Below the pieces are notes generated by a model. That model was given only the letters and a program-made list of their open reading frames with translations, was not told the origin of the DNA and searched no databases. A DNA stretch of 17,737 bases from Pseudoselenomonas ruminantium. Its GTDB lineage: Bacteria; Bacillota; Negativicutes; Selenomonadales; Selenomonadaceae. Below are positions 1-8,347 of the stretch, one piece after another. Location of the stretch: the NCBI GenBank assembly GCA_002448495.1, contig DJYL01000178.1, forward strand, positions 1,812 through 19,548. The letters run 5' to 3'. Positions within the stretch are counted from its first letter, which is position 1. Every line of letters starts with the position of its first letter. The translations under genes and the position numbers were made by a program.

Positions 1-1208
1 TTGACATACTCAATCGCCCGCAGGCGTTCATCCATATCCACCGCCCGCTGGGCAAAATAGCCGATTTTGACCGTCTGCCCAATCGTTACCGTGCCTGAAG
101 TCGGCTTTAGTTGTCCGGCAATGATATTTAAAAGCGTTGTCTTGCCTGTACCATTAGCGCCCAGAATACCTATCCGGTCATTGCGCAGTACCGTGTAGGT
201 AAAATCTTTGACAATGGTACGCCCATCTACTTCATAATGCACATGGTCCAGTTCAATGACCGTACGCCCCAGACGGCTGCCCGCCAGACCGATTTCCACG
301 GTACTGTTGTCGATATTGACACTTTGCGCTTTGACTTCCTCATAACGCTGAATACGCGCCTTCTGTTTGGTCGAGCGGGCCTGCGCCCCGCGCCGCAGCC
401 ACTTTAACTCATTGCGCAAAAAATTCTGCCGTTTGGCCTCTGCCGACTGTTCCCGTTCCAAGCGCGCTGCCTTCTGCTCCAGATAATCCGAATAATTGCC
501 TGTGTAGGTATAGGCATTTCCCTTGTCGAGTTCCAAAATCTTCGTGGAGGTATTATCCAGGAAATAGCGGTCATGCGTCACCATGAGGATAGCGCCCTTG
601 AACCCCTGCAAATATTCCTCCAGCCAGCCAATGGTTTCGCTGTCCAGATGGTTGGTCGGCTCGTCCAGTATCAGCAAATCACAGGGCTGAATCAGCGCTG
701 TAGCCAGTGCCAGCCGCTTCTGCTCGCCGCCGGAGAGCGTACCCGCCTTGGCGGTATAATCGCGGAGACCCAGCTTCGTCAATACGGTCTTGGCCGCCCC
801 CTCCAGCTGCCAGCCGTCATGCTCATCAATCACCGCCGTATGGCGCATGATTTCCTGTTGCGCTTTTTTATCGTCCGGATTGTGTTCTACTGCCGCCATC
901 GCCAGTTCATAACCGCGCAAGGCCTGCATCAACGGCGACATACCGCGAAAGACTTCCATAAGCACCGTGTTTTCCGGTTCGAAGACCTTATCCTGCGCCA
1001 GATATTCAATCCGCAAGCCCCGCATGGTGGTGATTTCCCCGGCATCTACAGGAATCAGTCCTGCCACGGCCTTCAAAAAAGTGCTCTTGCCCGTACCGTT
1101 CACACCGACAATCCCGACCTTGTCTCCGGCATCCATGCTGAAATTTACACCATCAAAGAGAATTTTCTCCCCATAGCTTTTGGTAAAATTTTCTACAGTT
1201 ATAATCAT
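1..1208 (-). CDS. ABC-F family ATPase, Uup/YfmR type (3' end outside window)
   Basis: This is a cytosolic tandem-ATPase protein of the ABC-F family. Members lack membrane domains and act on the ribosome to relieve stalled or mis-set translation. The reading frame is open from an ATG at 1208 to the window edge (402 codons), so the second signature motif and second Walker B are missing here. Visible motifs are Walker A GVNGTGKS (residues 35-42), signature LSGGEQ (158-163), Walker B LLILDEPTNHLD (178-189), and a second Walker A GANGTGKTT (350-358). The inter-domain linker contains ELKWLRRGAQARSTKQKARI (267-286), characteristic of Uup/YfmR rather than EttA. The start is supported by a GAGGAAG ribosome binding site nine bases upstream. 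It is a single transcription unit separated from the nitroreductase by a bidirectional hairpin. Family assignment is confident; the Uup/YfmR subgroup is from remembered sequence similarity. Confidence 0.93.
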   Translation of the reverse strand, partial: MIITVENFTKSYGEKILFDGVNFSMDAGDKVGIVGVNGTGKSTFLKAVAGLIPVDAGEITTMRGLRIEYLAQDKVFEPENTVLMEVFRGMSPLMQALRGYELAMAAVEHNPDDKKAQQEIMRHTAVIDEHDGWQLEGAAKTVLTKLGLRDYTAKAGTLSGGEQKRLALATALIQPCDLLILDEPTNHLDSETIGWLEEYLQGFKGAILMVTHDRYFLDNTSTKILELDKGNAYTYTGNYSDYLEQKAARLEREQSAEAKRQNFLRNELKWLRRGAQARSTKQKARIQRYEEVKAQSVNIDNSTVEIGLAGSRLGRTVIELDHVHYEVDGRTIVKDFTYTVLRNDRIGILGANGTGKTTLLNIIAGQLKPTSGTVTIGQTVKIGYFAQRAVDMDERLRAIEYV

Positions 1209-1241
1209 ATATCAAACTTCCTCACAGTTTTATTCTCTGTA

Positions 1242-1271
1242 AGTATAACGCAAATACTATCTCACAAGCAA
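1242..1271 (-). promoter_or_regulatory. Candidate promoter of the ABC-F gene
   Basis: On the minus strand a TATACT -10 box (1242-1247) lies 34 bp upstream of the ABC-F start, with TTGCTT (1266-1271) at 18-bp spacing as a weak -35. The -10 matches consensus at five of six positions, the -35 at only three. This is inference from box matches alone. Confidence 0.4.
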
Positions 1272-1342
1272 AAAATTTTCGATAGCCCACATGGTATTAT
1301 GGTGGAAGATATGTGGAAAGGTTATTGCACATTACTTGAAAT

Positions 1343-1392
1343 GCTAAAAAAATGACTGTTGCATCAACACCTGCAACAGTCATTTTTTTAGC
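1343..1392. terminator. Bidirectional intrinsic terminator, 21-bp perfect palindrome
   Basis: Positions 1343-1363 and 1372-1392 are perfect reverse complements (21 bp) around an 8-nt loop. The stem core is TGACTGTTGCA, flanked by seven A/T pairs that give a U-tract in either direction. The nitroreductase stop codon (TAA, 1388-1390) is inside the stem, so the hairpin ends the nitroreductase mRNA immediately after translation stops. It also insulates the ABC-F promoter just beyond it. Confidence 0.9.
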
Positions 1393-1903
1393 AATATGTC
1401 ACTAATTCCTCGATAGGTTTCGTCTTTTCATGCGTTGGCGTGGGGCGGGTGCCCTCTGCGGCATAGCCCAAATCCATCAACAGTACGACCTTTTCATTTT
1501 CCGGCAGCTGCAAGGCGGCTGCCGCCTTGTCGGGGTCAAAGAAATTGAGCCAGCAGCTGTCAACGCCCAAAGCTGCCGCCATCAGCATCATATGGGTGGC
1601 CACAATACTGGCATCTTCTTCGCCGGAAGTGTATTTATTCCCCGGATAGGTAAACTGCTGCTTGCTGTCATATGTTACCGCCAGCACCACGGGTGCACCA
1701 TAACGACAGGGAGTCAGCTCGTCCACGAGCTTTAATGCTTTTTCCGACTGCATGACATAGATATGCTGCGGCTGGCTGTTCTTTGCCGTAGGAGCAACCT
1801 GCCCAGCCTCTAAAATCTTCGCCAGCATATCCTTGTCTACCCGCTTATCCGGCTGATACCGCTTGCACGAATAGCGTTTTTTGGCAAGTTCCAAGAAATC
1901 CAT
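1388..1903 (-). CDS. Nitroreductase family FMN-dependent oxidoreductase
   Basis: The 171-residue product has the size and layout of small nitroreductases, flavoenzymes that use NAD(P)H to reduce nitro compounds, quinones or related substrates. Visible features are the FMN-binding N-terminus KKRYSCKRYQ (residues 8-17), APTAKNSQP (38-46), the helix GEEDASIVATHMMLMAAALG (94-113), DSCWLNFF (115-122), and the typical tail with THEKTKPIEELV. The start at 1903 is chosen because GAGGAGG lies six bases upstream. A longer in-frame reading back to 1981 exists, but it would run through the upstream terminator. It lies downstream of the MATE gene on the same strand but is separated from it by a terminator. 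Substrate cannot be told from sequence. Confidence 0.9.
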   Translation of the reverse strand: MDFLELAKKRYSCKRYQPDKRVDKDMLAKILEAGQVAPTAKNSQPQHIYVMQSEKALKLVDELTPCRYGAPVVLAVTYDSKQQFTYPGNKYTSGEEDASIVATHMMLMAAALGVDSCWLNFFDPDKAAAALQLPENEKVVLLMDLGYAAEGTRPTPTHEKTKPIEELVTYC

Positions 1904-1967
1904 AATCATCCTCCTCTGATATAACCAATTATCGTTTACCTTGTGTGCAATTCTCCATGATAAACGA

Positions 1968-1992
1968 AAAATCCTGCACAAGGCAGGATTTT
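1968..1992 (-). terminator. Terminator after the MATE gene
   Basis: AAAATCCTGC (1968-1977) and GCAGGATTTT (1983-1992) are perfect 10-bp complements with a 5-nt loop. The hairpin starts five bases past the MATE stop codon and ends in a short T-run on the minus strand, so the amidase/SEC-C/MATE transcript probably ends here and the nitroreductase is expressed separately. Confidence 0.75.
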
Positions 1993-1996
1993 ATTT

Positions 1997-3352
1997 TTAC
2001 GGCAAGTCTCTGCGGCTTTTTTTCTGTACCTGCCGCAGCCTGATTTCCAGACACACAGCACCGATAAGCACCCCGGCAATAAGACCAATCCAGTAACCAT
2101 AAGGCCCTAATTCCGTATATTTTGCCAGTCCCCAACCAAGCGGCAGACCGACAATCCAGAAGGACAACACCGCCAGCCCAAAGGTCACATGAACATCCTT
2201 AAAGCCTCTTAGTGCCCCCTGCAATGGAGCATTAATGCTGTCCGCAAACTGCATAAAGACCGCATAAATCAAAAAGCCTGCCAAAAGCGGCTGTACCTCT
2301 ATACTACTGGTATAGAAGGCCGCGATTTCAGCACGCAACCGGGTCAGAAGCAGTGCCAGCGTTCCCACGGTAAAAAAGGTCAGATACCGGCTCAATTTAA
2401 TGTACTGCCGTGCATCGTCCAACCGTTTTGCCCCGACCTCATAGCCGACCAGAATCGTCAAGGTCATGCTCACCGCCAAAGGAATCATATAGACAATGGT
2501 GGTAAAATTCATGGCTGCCTGATGCGCGGCAACAATCGCCGTCCCGTAAGCTGTCATAAACAGCCCCACCGCCCCGAAGATACTCTGCTCACAGAACATC
2601 GTAGCGCCAATGGGAATCCCTACGCCCAGCTGTTTTTTCCACTCGGCCAGATGAATTCCCGGCAAATGACGGAACACATGATAGTCCCTAAAAGGATGCA
2701 GCCGGCAAACCACGATAATGTTCAAAAGCAGATTCAGGGTCAATGTCACCGCCGAACCAATCCCTGCGCCAATACCGCCAAAGGCGGGGATACCCAATAG
2801 ACCATACATAAAGATGTAGTTAAGCGTAATATTGGTCGGCACAGTACACATGGTCACACACATCGTAAGCCGCGTATAACCATGAGCATCAATAAAGTTG
2901 CGCAGCACCGCCGAAATAAAGATGGGAATAATGCCCAAGGACAGGAACATCAGATAATGACTCGTAATGTATTCCACCTGCGGCTCCAGATGCAAAAGCG
3001 GCAAAATATACGGCACCGTAAGCCAGCCCAAAGCCACAAAGCCCACCCCCAAAGCAAAAGCCCAATAAAAGCCCTGCTTGACGATAAAGCCGATTTTTTC
3101 CTGTTTACCGGCACCATAAAGCTGGGAAATAGTCGGCGTAAGCCCCGATATAATTCCCAGAAAACTGCCGAAAAAGGGCATAAAGAGATTAACGCCCACA
3201 GCCACGCCCGCCAAATCCTGCTGGCTGATATGTCCGGCCATCACCGTATTAAAAAACCCTGTTGCCATTAAAGACAACTGGGTTATAAAGATGGGCAAAA
3301 GCACCACAAAGAATTGCCGTGCTTTCGCCTTGTAACCAAAGGTCTGTTTCAT
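1997..3352 (-). CDS. MATE family multidrug/cation efflux transporter
   Basis: The 451-residue integral membrane protein has about 12 hydrophobic segments in two similar halves. Its N-terminus, with FITQLSLMATGFFNTVMAGH followed by an AGVAVG segment, is the usual opening of NorM-type MATE exporters, inner-membrane antiporters that expel cationic compounds in exchange for Na+ or H+. A further family-like stretch is GIISGLTPTISQLYGAGKQE at the end of helix 2. The length is normal for the family. The ATG overlaps the stop of the upstream SEC-C gene by one base (TGATG), so translation is probably coupled. A terminator lies directly downstream. Substrate is unknown. Confidence 0.93.
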   Translation of the reverse strand: MKQTFGYKAKARQFFVVLLPIFITQLSLMATGFFNTVMAGHISQQDLAGVAVGVNLFMPFFGSFLGIISGLTPTISQLYGAGKQEKIGFIVKQGFYWAFALGVGFVALGWLTVPYILPLLHLEPQVEYITSHYLMFLSLGIIPIFISAVLRNFIDAHGYTRLTMCVTMCTVPTNITLNYIFMYGLLGIPAFGGIGAGIGSAVTLTLNLLLNIIVVCRLHPFRDYHVFRHLPGIHLAEWKKQLGVGIPIGATMFCEQSIFGAVGLFMTAYGTAIVAAHQAAMNFTTIVYMIPLAVSMTLTILVGYEVGAKRLDDARQYIKLSRYLTFFTVGTLALLLTRLRAEIAAFYTSSIEVQPLLAGFLIYAVFMQFADSINAPLQGALRGFKDVHVTFGLAVLSFWIVGLPLGWGLAKYTELGPYGYWIGLIAGVLIGAVCLEIRLRQVQKKSRRDLP

Positions 3353-4551
3353 CAGTTTTCATCCTTCGCGAGGCAACAGTTCTTATACTTCTTGCCGCTG
3401 CCGCAGGGACAAGGGTCATTGCGTCCTGCCTTTTGGCGGCGCACTTCTGCAAAAGGAATTACCTGTCCCATCCCGCTTTTTTCAAAAAGTTCACGCGGCG
3501 TATGACCTTTAAGCGGCCAAAGATGCGTTTCATTATTGTAAGCAATGAGCAGGGGAACAACGGCCTTCATCTTGGCTTCGTCCTTCATCAGGCCGAGCTG
3601 TTCCAGATATTCAGCCGCTTCCGTCATCGAACCGCCATTTTGCAACAGGATAAAGATTTCCCCTACGATATCGGCGGCTTTGAGCACATCACAGCCATGT
3701 TCCTTCATAAAGAACTGTGCCAGCTCCTTGTACTCATTGGTATCGTCGATATGATTGTCGGCACCGGCTTCAAAGAGCTGTTTGTAACCAAATTCTGCAA
3801 AGTCCAGATTGCTATGCTTACGCTGTTCGTCCTCCAAAGCATTTTCATCAATCAGCGTATAATACTTCACGCCCTGCGGCAGTGCCACGATGGTATTCGT
3901 CCAACAGGAAGCATTGAGCATAACGCCGACAAAATCCCTGAAGGAAAGATTTTCCCGCTGGTCTTTTTCCAGCTGTCCGGCCACTTTGGTATAGAGCGTT
4001 TCATAATCCATATAACCGCAGTAGAACAGGTAACCTGCCGTAAGTCTCGTGATTTCCGTATTCATGGTGGCGAGCGCTTCAAAGTTGGGCGAATCCAGCT
4101 TCTTGAATTCATCACGGATTTCCTTCGGCATATACCAGACGAGCTTATCGCCGTCTTTGCCGCAGGACAGAAGCCCCAGACCGCGAAGATAGTCCAGACG
4201 TACATCATCATCGCGAAGCTTGCTGCTCTTGCCCTTTTCCAGAATGAAATGCTGGAAACATTCATATTCTTCGAGCAGGATGGACGGCAGCCAAATGCGG
4301 GCAAATTTCAGAATCTCCGGAGCAAGTTTCTCCGCCAGTTCCGCTTTTTTTAGGGAGCTTGCACCGCTGATGTTGAGGTTGTAGCGAATATCGTCCAGTT
4401 CCGCCTTGGTCATGGCACTCAGCATTTCCTTCAGCGTATTCTTCTCCGGCATCTTATGACGATAGAGCGCCTTCTTGCGCTCCTCCATATCCGCTTCCAT
4501 CATCTGGGCAAGGCTTTCCGCCTGAGTCAATTCATTTTTCTGGTCTTCCAT
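3352..4551 (-). CDS. SEC-C motif protein with SAP-like N-terminal segment, function unknown
   Basis: The 399-residue soluble protein ends in [18 protein letters not shown] (376-393), a textbook SEC-C zinc-binding motif (Cys381, Cys383, Cys392, Cys393), as at the C-terminus of SecA. Residues about 40-80 ([20 protein letters not shown] onward, then [12 protein letters not shown]) resemble a SAP or Rho-N-like helix-extended-helix fold, which in other proteins binds nucleic acid. The middle is helical with no family I recognise. There is no signal peptide or membrane segment. The start has only a weak AAAGGA about 14 bases upstream, so the true start is uncertain. It lies 51 bp after the amidase and overlaps the MATE start, suggesting one operon. 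No specific role can be assigned. Confidence 0.85.
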   Translation of the reverse strand: MEDQKNELTQAESLAQMMEADMEERKKALYRHKMPEKNTLKEMLSAMTKAELDDIRYNLNISGASSLKKAELAEKLAPEILKFARIWLPSILLEEYECFQHFILEKGKSSKLRDDDVRLDYLRGLGLLSCGKDGDKLVWYMPKEIRDEFKKLDSPNFEALATMNTEITRLTAGYLFYCGYMDYETLYTKVAGQLEKDQRENLSFRDFVGVMLNASCWTNTIVALPQGVKYYTLIDENALEDEQRKHSNLDFAEFGYKQLFEAGADNHIDDTNEYKELAQFFMKEHGCDVLKAADIVGEIFILLQNGGSMTEAAEYLEQLGLMKDEAKMKAVVPLLIAYNNETHLWPLKGHTPRELFEKSGMGQVIPFAEVRRQKAGRNDPCPCGSGKKYKNCCLAKDEN

Positions 4552-4602
4552 TGGTAATTCTAAAATCCTTTCTTTCCGTACATCTTAAGGGTAAACGATT
4601 GG

Positions 4603-5802
4603 TCAGCCGAAGTAGTCGGCAATGCCATCGGCAATGCCCTGTGCGGCTTTTCGGATGCCGTCTTCGCTGTCCATGAGTTTTTCTTCGCTCTCATTGGAGA
4701 TAAAGGCAACTTCCACAAGCGTAGCAGGCATATCGGTATGCTTTACCACATAGAAGTTGCAGCTCTGCGTGCCGCGGCTCTGCGTACCCAACTGGTCAAT
4801 AATGCCAATACGGATTTTATCGGCCAGCTTACGGGAACGTTTATCCCCCAACGAGTAGTAATAACCGGTAGTACCATGAGCAGCACTGCTGGTGAAGGAA
4901 TCCATATGAATGGATATGAATATATCGGCATTTTTTTCATTGGCCACATCACAACGGGCCTGTAATTCTTCGATATCTGTAGCCTTGGCCCGCTTCTTGG
5001 AAACTTCGATATCGGCACTGCGTGTCATATATACTTCCGCGCCCTCTTGAACCAGCAAGCGTTTGAGTTCGTTAGCCACGCGCAAGGTAACGCTTTTTTC
5101 CATGACCCCCGTGGGGCCGATGGCGCCGGAATCACTGCCACCATGCCCGGGGTCAAGGACAATCTTGCGCCCCTTCAGCCCCGTAATACCGGAAAGCTCA
5201 CCATCCATATCGTCCTCATCGTTAGGTTCCTGTGTTTCCTGTTTAGGCGCCGGTTGTTCAACCGGTTTAGATGGAGCAGTTTTAACGGTCTCCGTTTCGT
5301 TTTTGGCAGGCTGTGCGCCATTCCGGGACAAATCAATTTGGGCACCATCCGAATTGGTGAGGTTGCCAAAGTCCATGACAATACGCCCGGGTATGGTGCC
5401 GCCATTTAAGGCAAAAACATTGTAGTTATTTTTGCCAACTTTGGTTTCCACCACCACCCGGACGGTCTGCGGGTCAAATTGGGCAATTTTTACACCACCC
5501 ACAAAACGATTCTCGATGCTTATATGTTTGTCCAGCTTGGGTGAAAGCCAGGCGTTTTCGATATCCACCACTACGCGATCCGGGCCGGACAACACCATTT
5601 TTTTATACTTAACAGGCTTGGTGGCATCAATGACAATACGAGTTTTATCCCCATCAAAACTGTCGCGGATGCCGGTGATTTCCACCATGCTGTTTACGCG
5701 CTCACTAAAATCCCCTTCCTCGGCAGATGCGGCCGACAAGGACAGGAACAGGCATAAAGTTGTCAACAGCAGTAAATGTATATAGAAGAAAATACGTTTC
5801 AT
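4603..5802 (-). CDS. N-acetylmuramoyl-L-alanine amidase, AMIN + Amidase_3 domains
   Basis: This is a secreted zinc hydrolase that cuts the amide bond between N-acetylmuramic acid and the stem peptide of peptidoglycan. The 399 residues comprise a signal peptide (hydrophobic core 5-22, likely cut after AASA near 27), an AMIN domain (about 40-147) that targets amidases to the wall or septum, a Pro/Glu/Lys-rich linker (about 165-205), and an Amidase_3 domain (about 212-399). Expected zinc and catalytic residues are all present: His220 in DPGHGG, Glu235 in GVMEKS, His299 in SIHMDS, Glu364 in LVEVAFISN. The start is supported by GGAGGG five bases upstream and a good promoter. It is the first gene of the apparent operon with the SEC-C protein and the MATE exporter. 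AmiC-like by architecture. Confidence 0.95.
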   Translation of the reverse strand: MKRIFFYIHLLLLTTLCLFLSLSAASAEEGDFSERVNSMVEITGIRDSFDGDKTRIVIDATKPVKYKKMVLSGPDRVVVDIENAWLSPKLDKHISIENRFVGGVKIAQFDPQTVRVVVETKVGKNNYNVFALNGGTIPGRIVMDFGNLTNSDGAQIDLSRNGAQPAKNETETVKTAPSKPVEQPAPKQETQEPNDEDDMDGELSGITGLKGRKIVLDPGHGGSDSGAIGPTGVMEKSVTLRVANELKRLLVQEGAEVYMTRSADIEVSKKRAKATDIEELQARCDVANEKNADIFISIHMDSFTSSAAHGTTGYYYSLGDKRSRKLADKIRIGIIDQLGTQSRGTQSCNFYVVKHTDMPATLVEVAFISNESEEKLMDSEDGIRKAAQGIADGIADYFG

Positions 5803-5835
5803 AGAATCCCTCCATCAACAGGACACATATACTCT

Positions 5836-5864
5836 ATTATCAACTTTATTGCGTGAAAATGCAA
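5836..5864 (-). promoter_or_regulatory. Promoter of the amidase operon
   Basis: On the minus strand TTGCAT (5859-5864) and GATAAT (5836-5841) are separated by exactly 17 bp and lie about 35 bp upstream of the amidase ATG. Both boxes are close to the housekeeping sigma consensus. It lies downstream of the terminator of the preceding unit, as expected for a new transcript. Confidence 0.7.
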
Positions 5865-5954
5865 GGGCTGGAGAGGATTTTAATAGAGATTTAAGTCAGG
5901 ACATCTTCCCATGCACGGTTCGTGGCAAAGAGAAGATGAAAATTGCCCCTAACT

Positions 5955-5992
5955 AAAAAAGCCCGCTGACAAAAAGTTTCAACGGGCTTTTT
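5955..5992. terminator. Bidirectional intrinsic terminator after the nfeD-floA unit
   Basis: AAAAAGCCCG (5956-5965) and CGGGCTTTTT (5983-5992) form a 10-bp GC-core stem with A/T tails on both sides. It lies about 30 bp past the stop of the small membrane protein gene (6023) and ends the nfeD-floA transcript. Confidence 0.85.
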
Positions 5993-6022
5993 AGATACCT
6001 TTATCACGAACTAACCGCTAAA

Positions 6023-6448
6023 CTAGCGTTTTGCTTTTGGTTTGCCGAGTATTTCTGACCAGATAACCGCCTGCTGCAGATTATTCAGCGTTAATTGCGT
6101 CTGTGGAGACTGCCTCTGCGCGTTTTGCGAAGCAGCCTGCCTTTCTAGCTGCTCACGCTGCTTTTGTTTTTTCTTTCTGCGCAGCATTTCCTGATAGCGT
6201 TCCTGCTGAGCACGAATCGCATCCTGTGTTTCTACTTCTGATGTTGTCTGGATTTCGGGCATCTGCGGTGCGCCCCGCAGGTCGGGAATTTCAAATTTTT
6301 CCTGCTTAGGGCGTGGCAGTTCGATATCCGGCAGGGGACGCCTGCCGAGGTCCGGCACACGGCGCTTGGGAACTGGCTTTTTCTTATCCTTGCGGTCAGA
6401 GAAAATCGCAAAGAGAATAAAGAGGACGATGACCCAAAAGGAGTCCAT
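6023..6448 (-). CDS. Small membrane-anchored protein, C-terminal WSEILGKPKAKR motif
   Basis: The 141-residue protein has no family that I can name. It has one N-terminal membrane segment (FWVIVLFILFAIF, residues 4-16), then a basic, proline-rich stretch (about 19-62), a Gln/Arg/Lys-rich probable coiled coil (about 78-112), and a sharply defined C-terminal end, AVIWSEILGKPKAKR, which looks like the conserved part. The N-in, C-cytoplasmic orientation is inferred from the positive residues after the helix. It starts 12 bp after floA with AAGGGGGG six bases from the ATG, so it is certainly part of the nfeD-floA unit. It occupies the place of yqfB in the Bacillus order, but I see no basis for homology. 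A scaffold or partner role with FloA is inference only. Confidence 0.8.
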   Translation of the reverse strand: MDSFWVIVLFILFAIFSDRKDKKKPVPKRRVPDLGRRPLPDIELPRPKQEKFEIPDLRGAPQMPEIQTTSEVETQDAIRAQQERYQEMLRRKKKQKQREQLERQAASQNAQRQSPQTQLTLNNLQQAVIWSEILGKPKAKR

Positions 6449-6460
6449 GGGAATCCCCCC

Positions 6461-7462
6461 TTATTTTACCGGTGCAGCGGGTGCCTGAAGTTTCCCGGCG
6501 CCGCTGCCTTCGCTGATGGCGTTGCGCATGTCCGTATCCGCCTGCACATTGTTGAGGTTATAGTAATCCATAACCCCCAGCTTGCCTTCCCGCAAAGCCT
6601 GTGCCATAGCGTGCGGCACTTCGGCCTGCGCTTCGACGACTTTGGCTTCCATTTCCTGCGTATAGGCCTTCATTTCCTGTTCTTTAGCGACAGCCATGGC
6701 GCGGCGTTCCTCGGCTTTTGCCTGGGCGATACGCTTGTCGGCTTCGGCCTGGTCGGTCTGCAGTTCTGCACCGATATTCCGTCCTACATCCACATCAGCA
6801 ATATCAATGGAAAGGATTTCAAAAGCCGTACCGGCATCAAGCCCCTTGCCCAAAACGGTCTTGGAAATATCGTCCGGGTTTGCCAGCACATCATTATGAC
6901 TTTCCGAAGAACCAACCGTCGTAACAATACCCTCACCAACACGGGCGATAATCGTGGGTTCACCGGCGCCGCCAACCAGACGGTCAATATTGGCACGAAC
7001 CGTCACACGCGCTTTGATTTTGAGTTCAATACCATTTTTCGCTACAGCCGAAACCACCGGTGTTTCAATAACCTTCGGATTAACGCTCATCTGCACGGCT
7101 TCGAGCACATCACGGCCAGCGAGGTCGATAGCCGCCGAGCGTTCAAAGGGCAGAGGAATCTGCGCACGGTGTGCCGCGATAAGGGCATCCACAACCTTAT
7201 CCACGTTGCCGCCCGCAAGATAATGCGCTTCAAGCTGATTAACCGCCACATCAAGACCAGCTTTATTGGCCTTAATCAAAGGCAGGATAATCTTGTTGGG
7301 CGGTACACGGCGCATGCGCATACCTACGAGCGTCATAATGCCCACCCGCACATTAGCTGCCAATGCAGAAATCCAGAGTCCGATGGGGACAAAATGCAGG
7401 AAAATCATCATAAACGCAATGATGAGAACCAGCAGGAATGCTGAACCAATCAAACCACTCAT
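6461..7462 (-). CDS. floA: Flotillin-like protein FloA
   Basis: This is a membrane scaffold protein of the SPFH family that forms clusters in functional membrane microdomains. The 333 residues begin with a membrane hairpin region (about 5-48). There follow [20 protein letters not shown] (51-70), characteristic of FloA/YqfA, an SPFH core, and an Ala/Glu/Lys-rich coiled-coil region (about 215-275, e.g. [17 protein letters not shown]). The tail is [19 protein letters not shown]. The ATG at 7462 is chosen because AAGGAGG lies seven bases upstream; an in-frame TTG at 7468 is too close to that site. The ribosome binding site overlaps the nfeD stop codon, indicating coupling. The nfeD-floA pairing is conserved across Firmicutes. 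Very confident. Confidence 0.97.
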   Translation of the reverse strand: MSGLIGSAFLLVLIIAFMMIFLHFVPIGLWISALAANVRVGIMTLVGMRMRRVPPNKIILPLIKANKAGLDVAVNQLEAHYLAGGNVDKVVDALIAAHRAQIPLPFERSAAIDLAGRDVLEAVQMSVNPKVIETPVVSAVAKNGIELKIKARVTVRANIDRLVGGAGEPTIIARVGEGIVTTVGSSESHNDVLANPDDISKTVLGKGLDAGTAFEILSIDIADVDVGRNIGAELQTDQAEADKRIAQAKAEERRAMAVAKEQEMKAYTQEMEAKVVEAQAEVPHAMAQALREGKLGVMDYYNLNNVQADTDMRNAISEGSGAGKLQAPAAPVK

Positions 7463-7474
7463 AATCAAACCTCC

Positions 7475-8107
7475 TTAAACCTGTCGGACAACCACACGGT
7501 TTCCTTCTACTGCCACAACTTGAACCTGTACACCTTTCGGCACGAAAGCCCCTTCCGAAACCACATCCACCGGCTTGCCGTTAAGCCTTGCACTGCCGGA
7601 AGGGCGCAACTCGGTCATCACCTCACCGGTAACACCCAAAAGGGAATCCCGCGGCTCTGCACTGACAAACCCGCGTTCGGCGCGCGATTCATCCTTCAAT
7701 ACCACCTTGTTCCAAAGTTTGCTCGATGGCAGGCGTTTCACAATCAGGGCAAAAATCACAATCGCTGCCACAAAGGAAATCAGCATGGCATACAGCGCCT
7801 GAATATCGCCGCCCAAAGCCAATACCACACTGTAGAGCATCGCCGCTACACCCAGTCCGGCTAAAAGCCCCACCGTCGGCAGCAGCATTTCCACGATAAT
7901 ACAGATAATACCGCCCATAAAAATGGCAATCTGATAAAGCGAAACCAGACCTTTCACATACTGGCTGCCCCAAAAGACACCCGCGGCCACCAGCCCCAAC
8001 AAAATGCCCGCGCCCATGCCGCCAGTCTTAATCTCGACCATAATGGCCAAAAACATAATCACCAGCAAAAGCATCTGCAGCACCGGCATATTAATCGCCA
8101 CATCCAT
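7475..8107 (-). CDS. nfeD: NfeD-like membrane protein (short form with C-terminal OB domain)
   Basis: NfeD proteins are membrane partners of flotillin-type proteins. The 210 residues have several hydrophobic segments (about 8-25, 32-47, 58-98, 104-123), then a soluble C-terminal domain (about 156-210) with the NfeD OB-fold pattern: GVTGEVMTELRPSGSARLNG, then DVVSEGAFVPKG and VVAVEGNRVVV. The ClpP-like protease domain found at the N-terminus of long NfeD proteins is absent, so this is the short class that travels with floA. The ATG follows a G-rich site (AAGGGGGTGAG). The stop TAA overlaps the floA ribosome binding site. The upstream 263 bp contain the repeat block; I could not pick a clear promoter there. 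Confidence 0.92.
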   Translation of the reverse strand: MDVAINMPVLQMLLLVIMFLAIMVEIKTGGMGAGILLGLVAAGVFWGSQYVKGLVSLYQIAIFMGGIICIIVEMLLPTVGLLAGLGVAAMLYSVVLALGGDIQALYAMLISFVAAIVIFALIVKRLPSSKLWNKVVLKDESRAERGFVSAEPRDSLLGVTGEVMTELRPSGSARLNGKPVDVVSEGAFVPKGVQVQVVAVEGNRVVVRQV

Positions 8108-8180
8108 AGCCTCACCCCCTTAGGAAATATTTCCACATTCCCCGCAAAAAATCCTGCCTAACAAGCCTGTCTAAGACTAC

Positions 8181-8247
8181 ATCGTACTAAGCTCATGGAG
8201 GTTGGTGATGTTTTTCCGCAGCGTTTGACAAGCCTGTCTTAGCGGAG
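8181..8247. repeat. 67-bp tandem repeat, copy A
   Basis: This segment begins ATCGTACTAAG and ends TTAGCGGAG. It aligns without gaps to 8255-8321 with eight mismatches, all of them transitions. An additional ACAAGCCTGTCT element marks the boundaries (8161, 8228, 8302). It is non-coding, between yqeY and nfeD. Confidence 0.85.
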
Positions 8248-8254
8248 CAATCGT

Positions 8255-8321
8255 ATCGTACTAAGCCCGTGGGGGCTGGCGGTGTTTTTCCGTAGCGTTT
8301 GACAAGCCTGTCTCAGCGGAG
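8255..8321. repeat. 67-bp tandem repeat, copy B
   Basis: This is the second copy of the unit, separated from copy A by seven bases. It differs mainly in a G/C-richer central part (CCCGTGGGGGCTGGCGG). This half forms the left arm of the adjoining inverted repeat. Confidence 0.85.
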
Positions 8322-8347
8322 GAAAAATACTGCCAGCCCCCACGGGC
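8265..8347. repeat. 27-bp inverted repeat (large stem-loop), REP/MITE-like
   Basis: Positions 8265-8291 and 8321-8347 are reverse complements over 27 bp with two mismatches, around a 29-nt loop that contains GACA-agcc-TGTC. The two mismatches become G-U pairs only in RNA read from the plus strand, opposite to the flanking genes. There is no T-run on either side, so it is not a standard terminator. It lies 23 bp downstream of yqeY. It resembles dispersed palindromic repeats or a small non-autonomous element; which one cannot be told from a single locus. Confidence 0.8.

Noticed and set aside
573..1355. Plus-strand open frame of 260 codons over the ABC-F gene
   Set aside because: The minus strand carries intact Walker and signature motifs over the same bases; the plus frame has no ribosome binding site or family.
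3319..4353. Long plus-strand open frame (344 codons) opposite the SEC-C gene
   Set aside because: It lies antisense to a gene with a clear SEC-C motif, shows no recognisable domain or good ribosome binding site, and its composition mirrors the minus-strand codon pattern.
8161..8320. Possible CRISPR-like array from the three ACAAGCCTGTCT copies
   Set aside because: There are only three short repeats, the intervening segments are themselves repeated rather than unique, and no cas genes are present.
8265..8347. Reading the large inverted repeat as the yqeY terminator
   Set aside because: No T-run follows the stem on the minus strand, and the mismatches favour plus-strand RNA, so it is listed as a repeat element instead.
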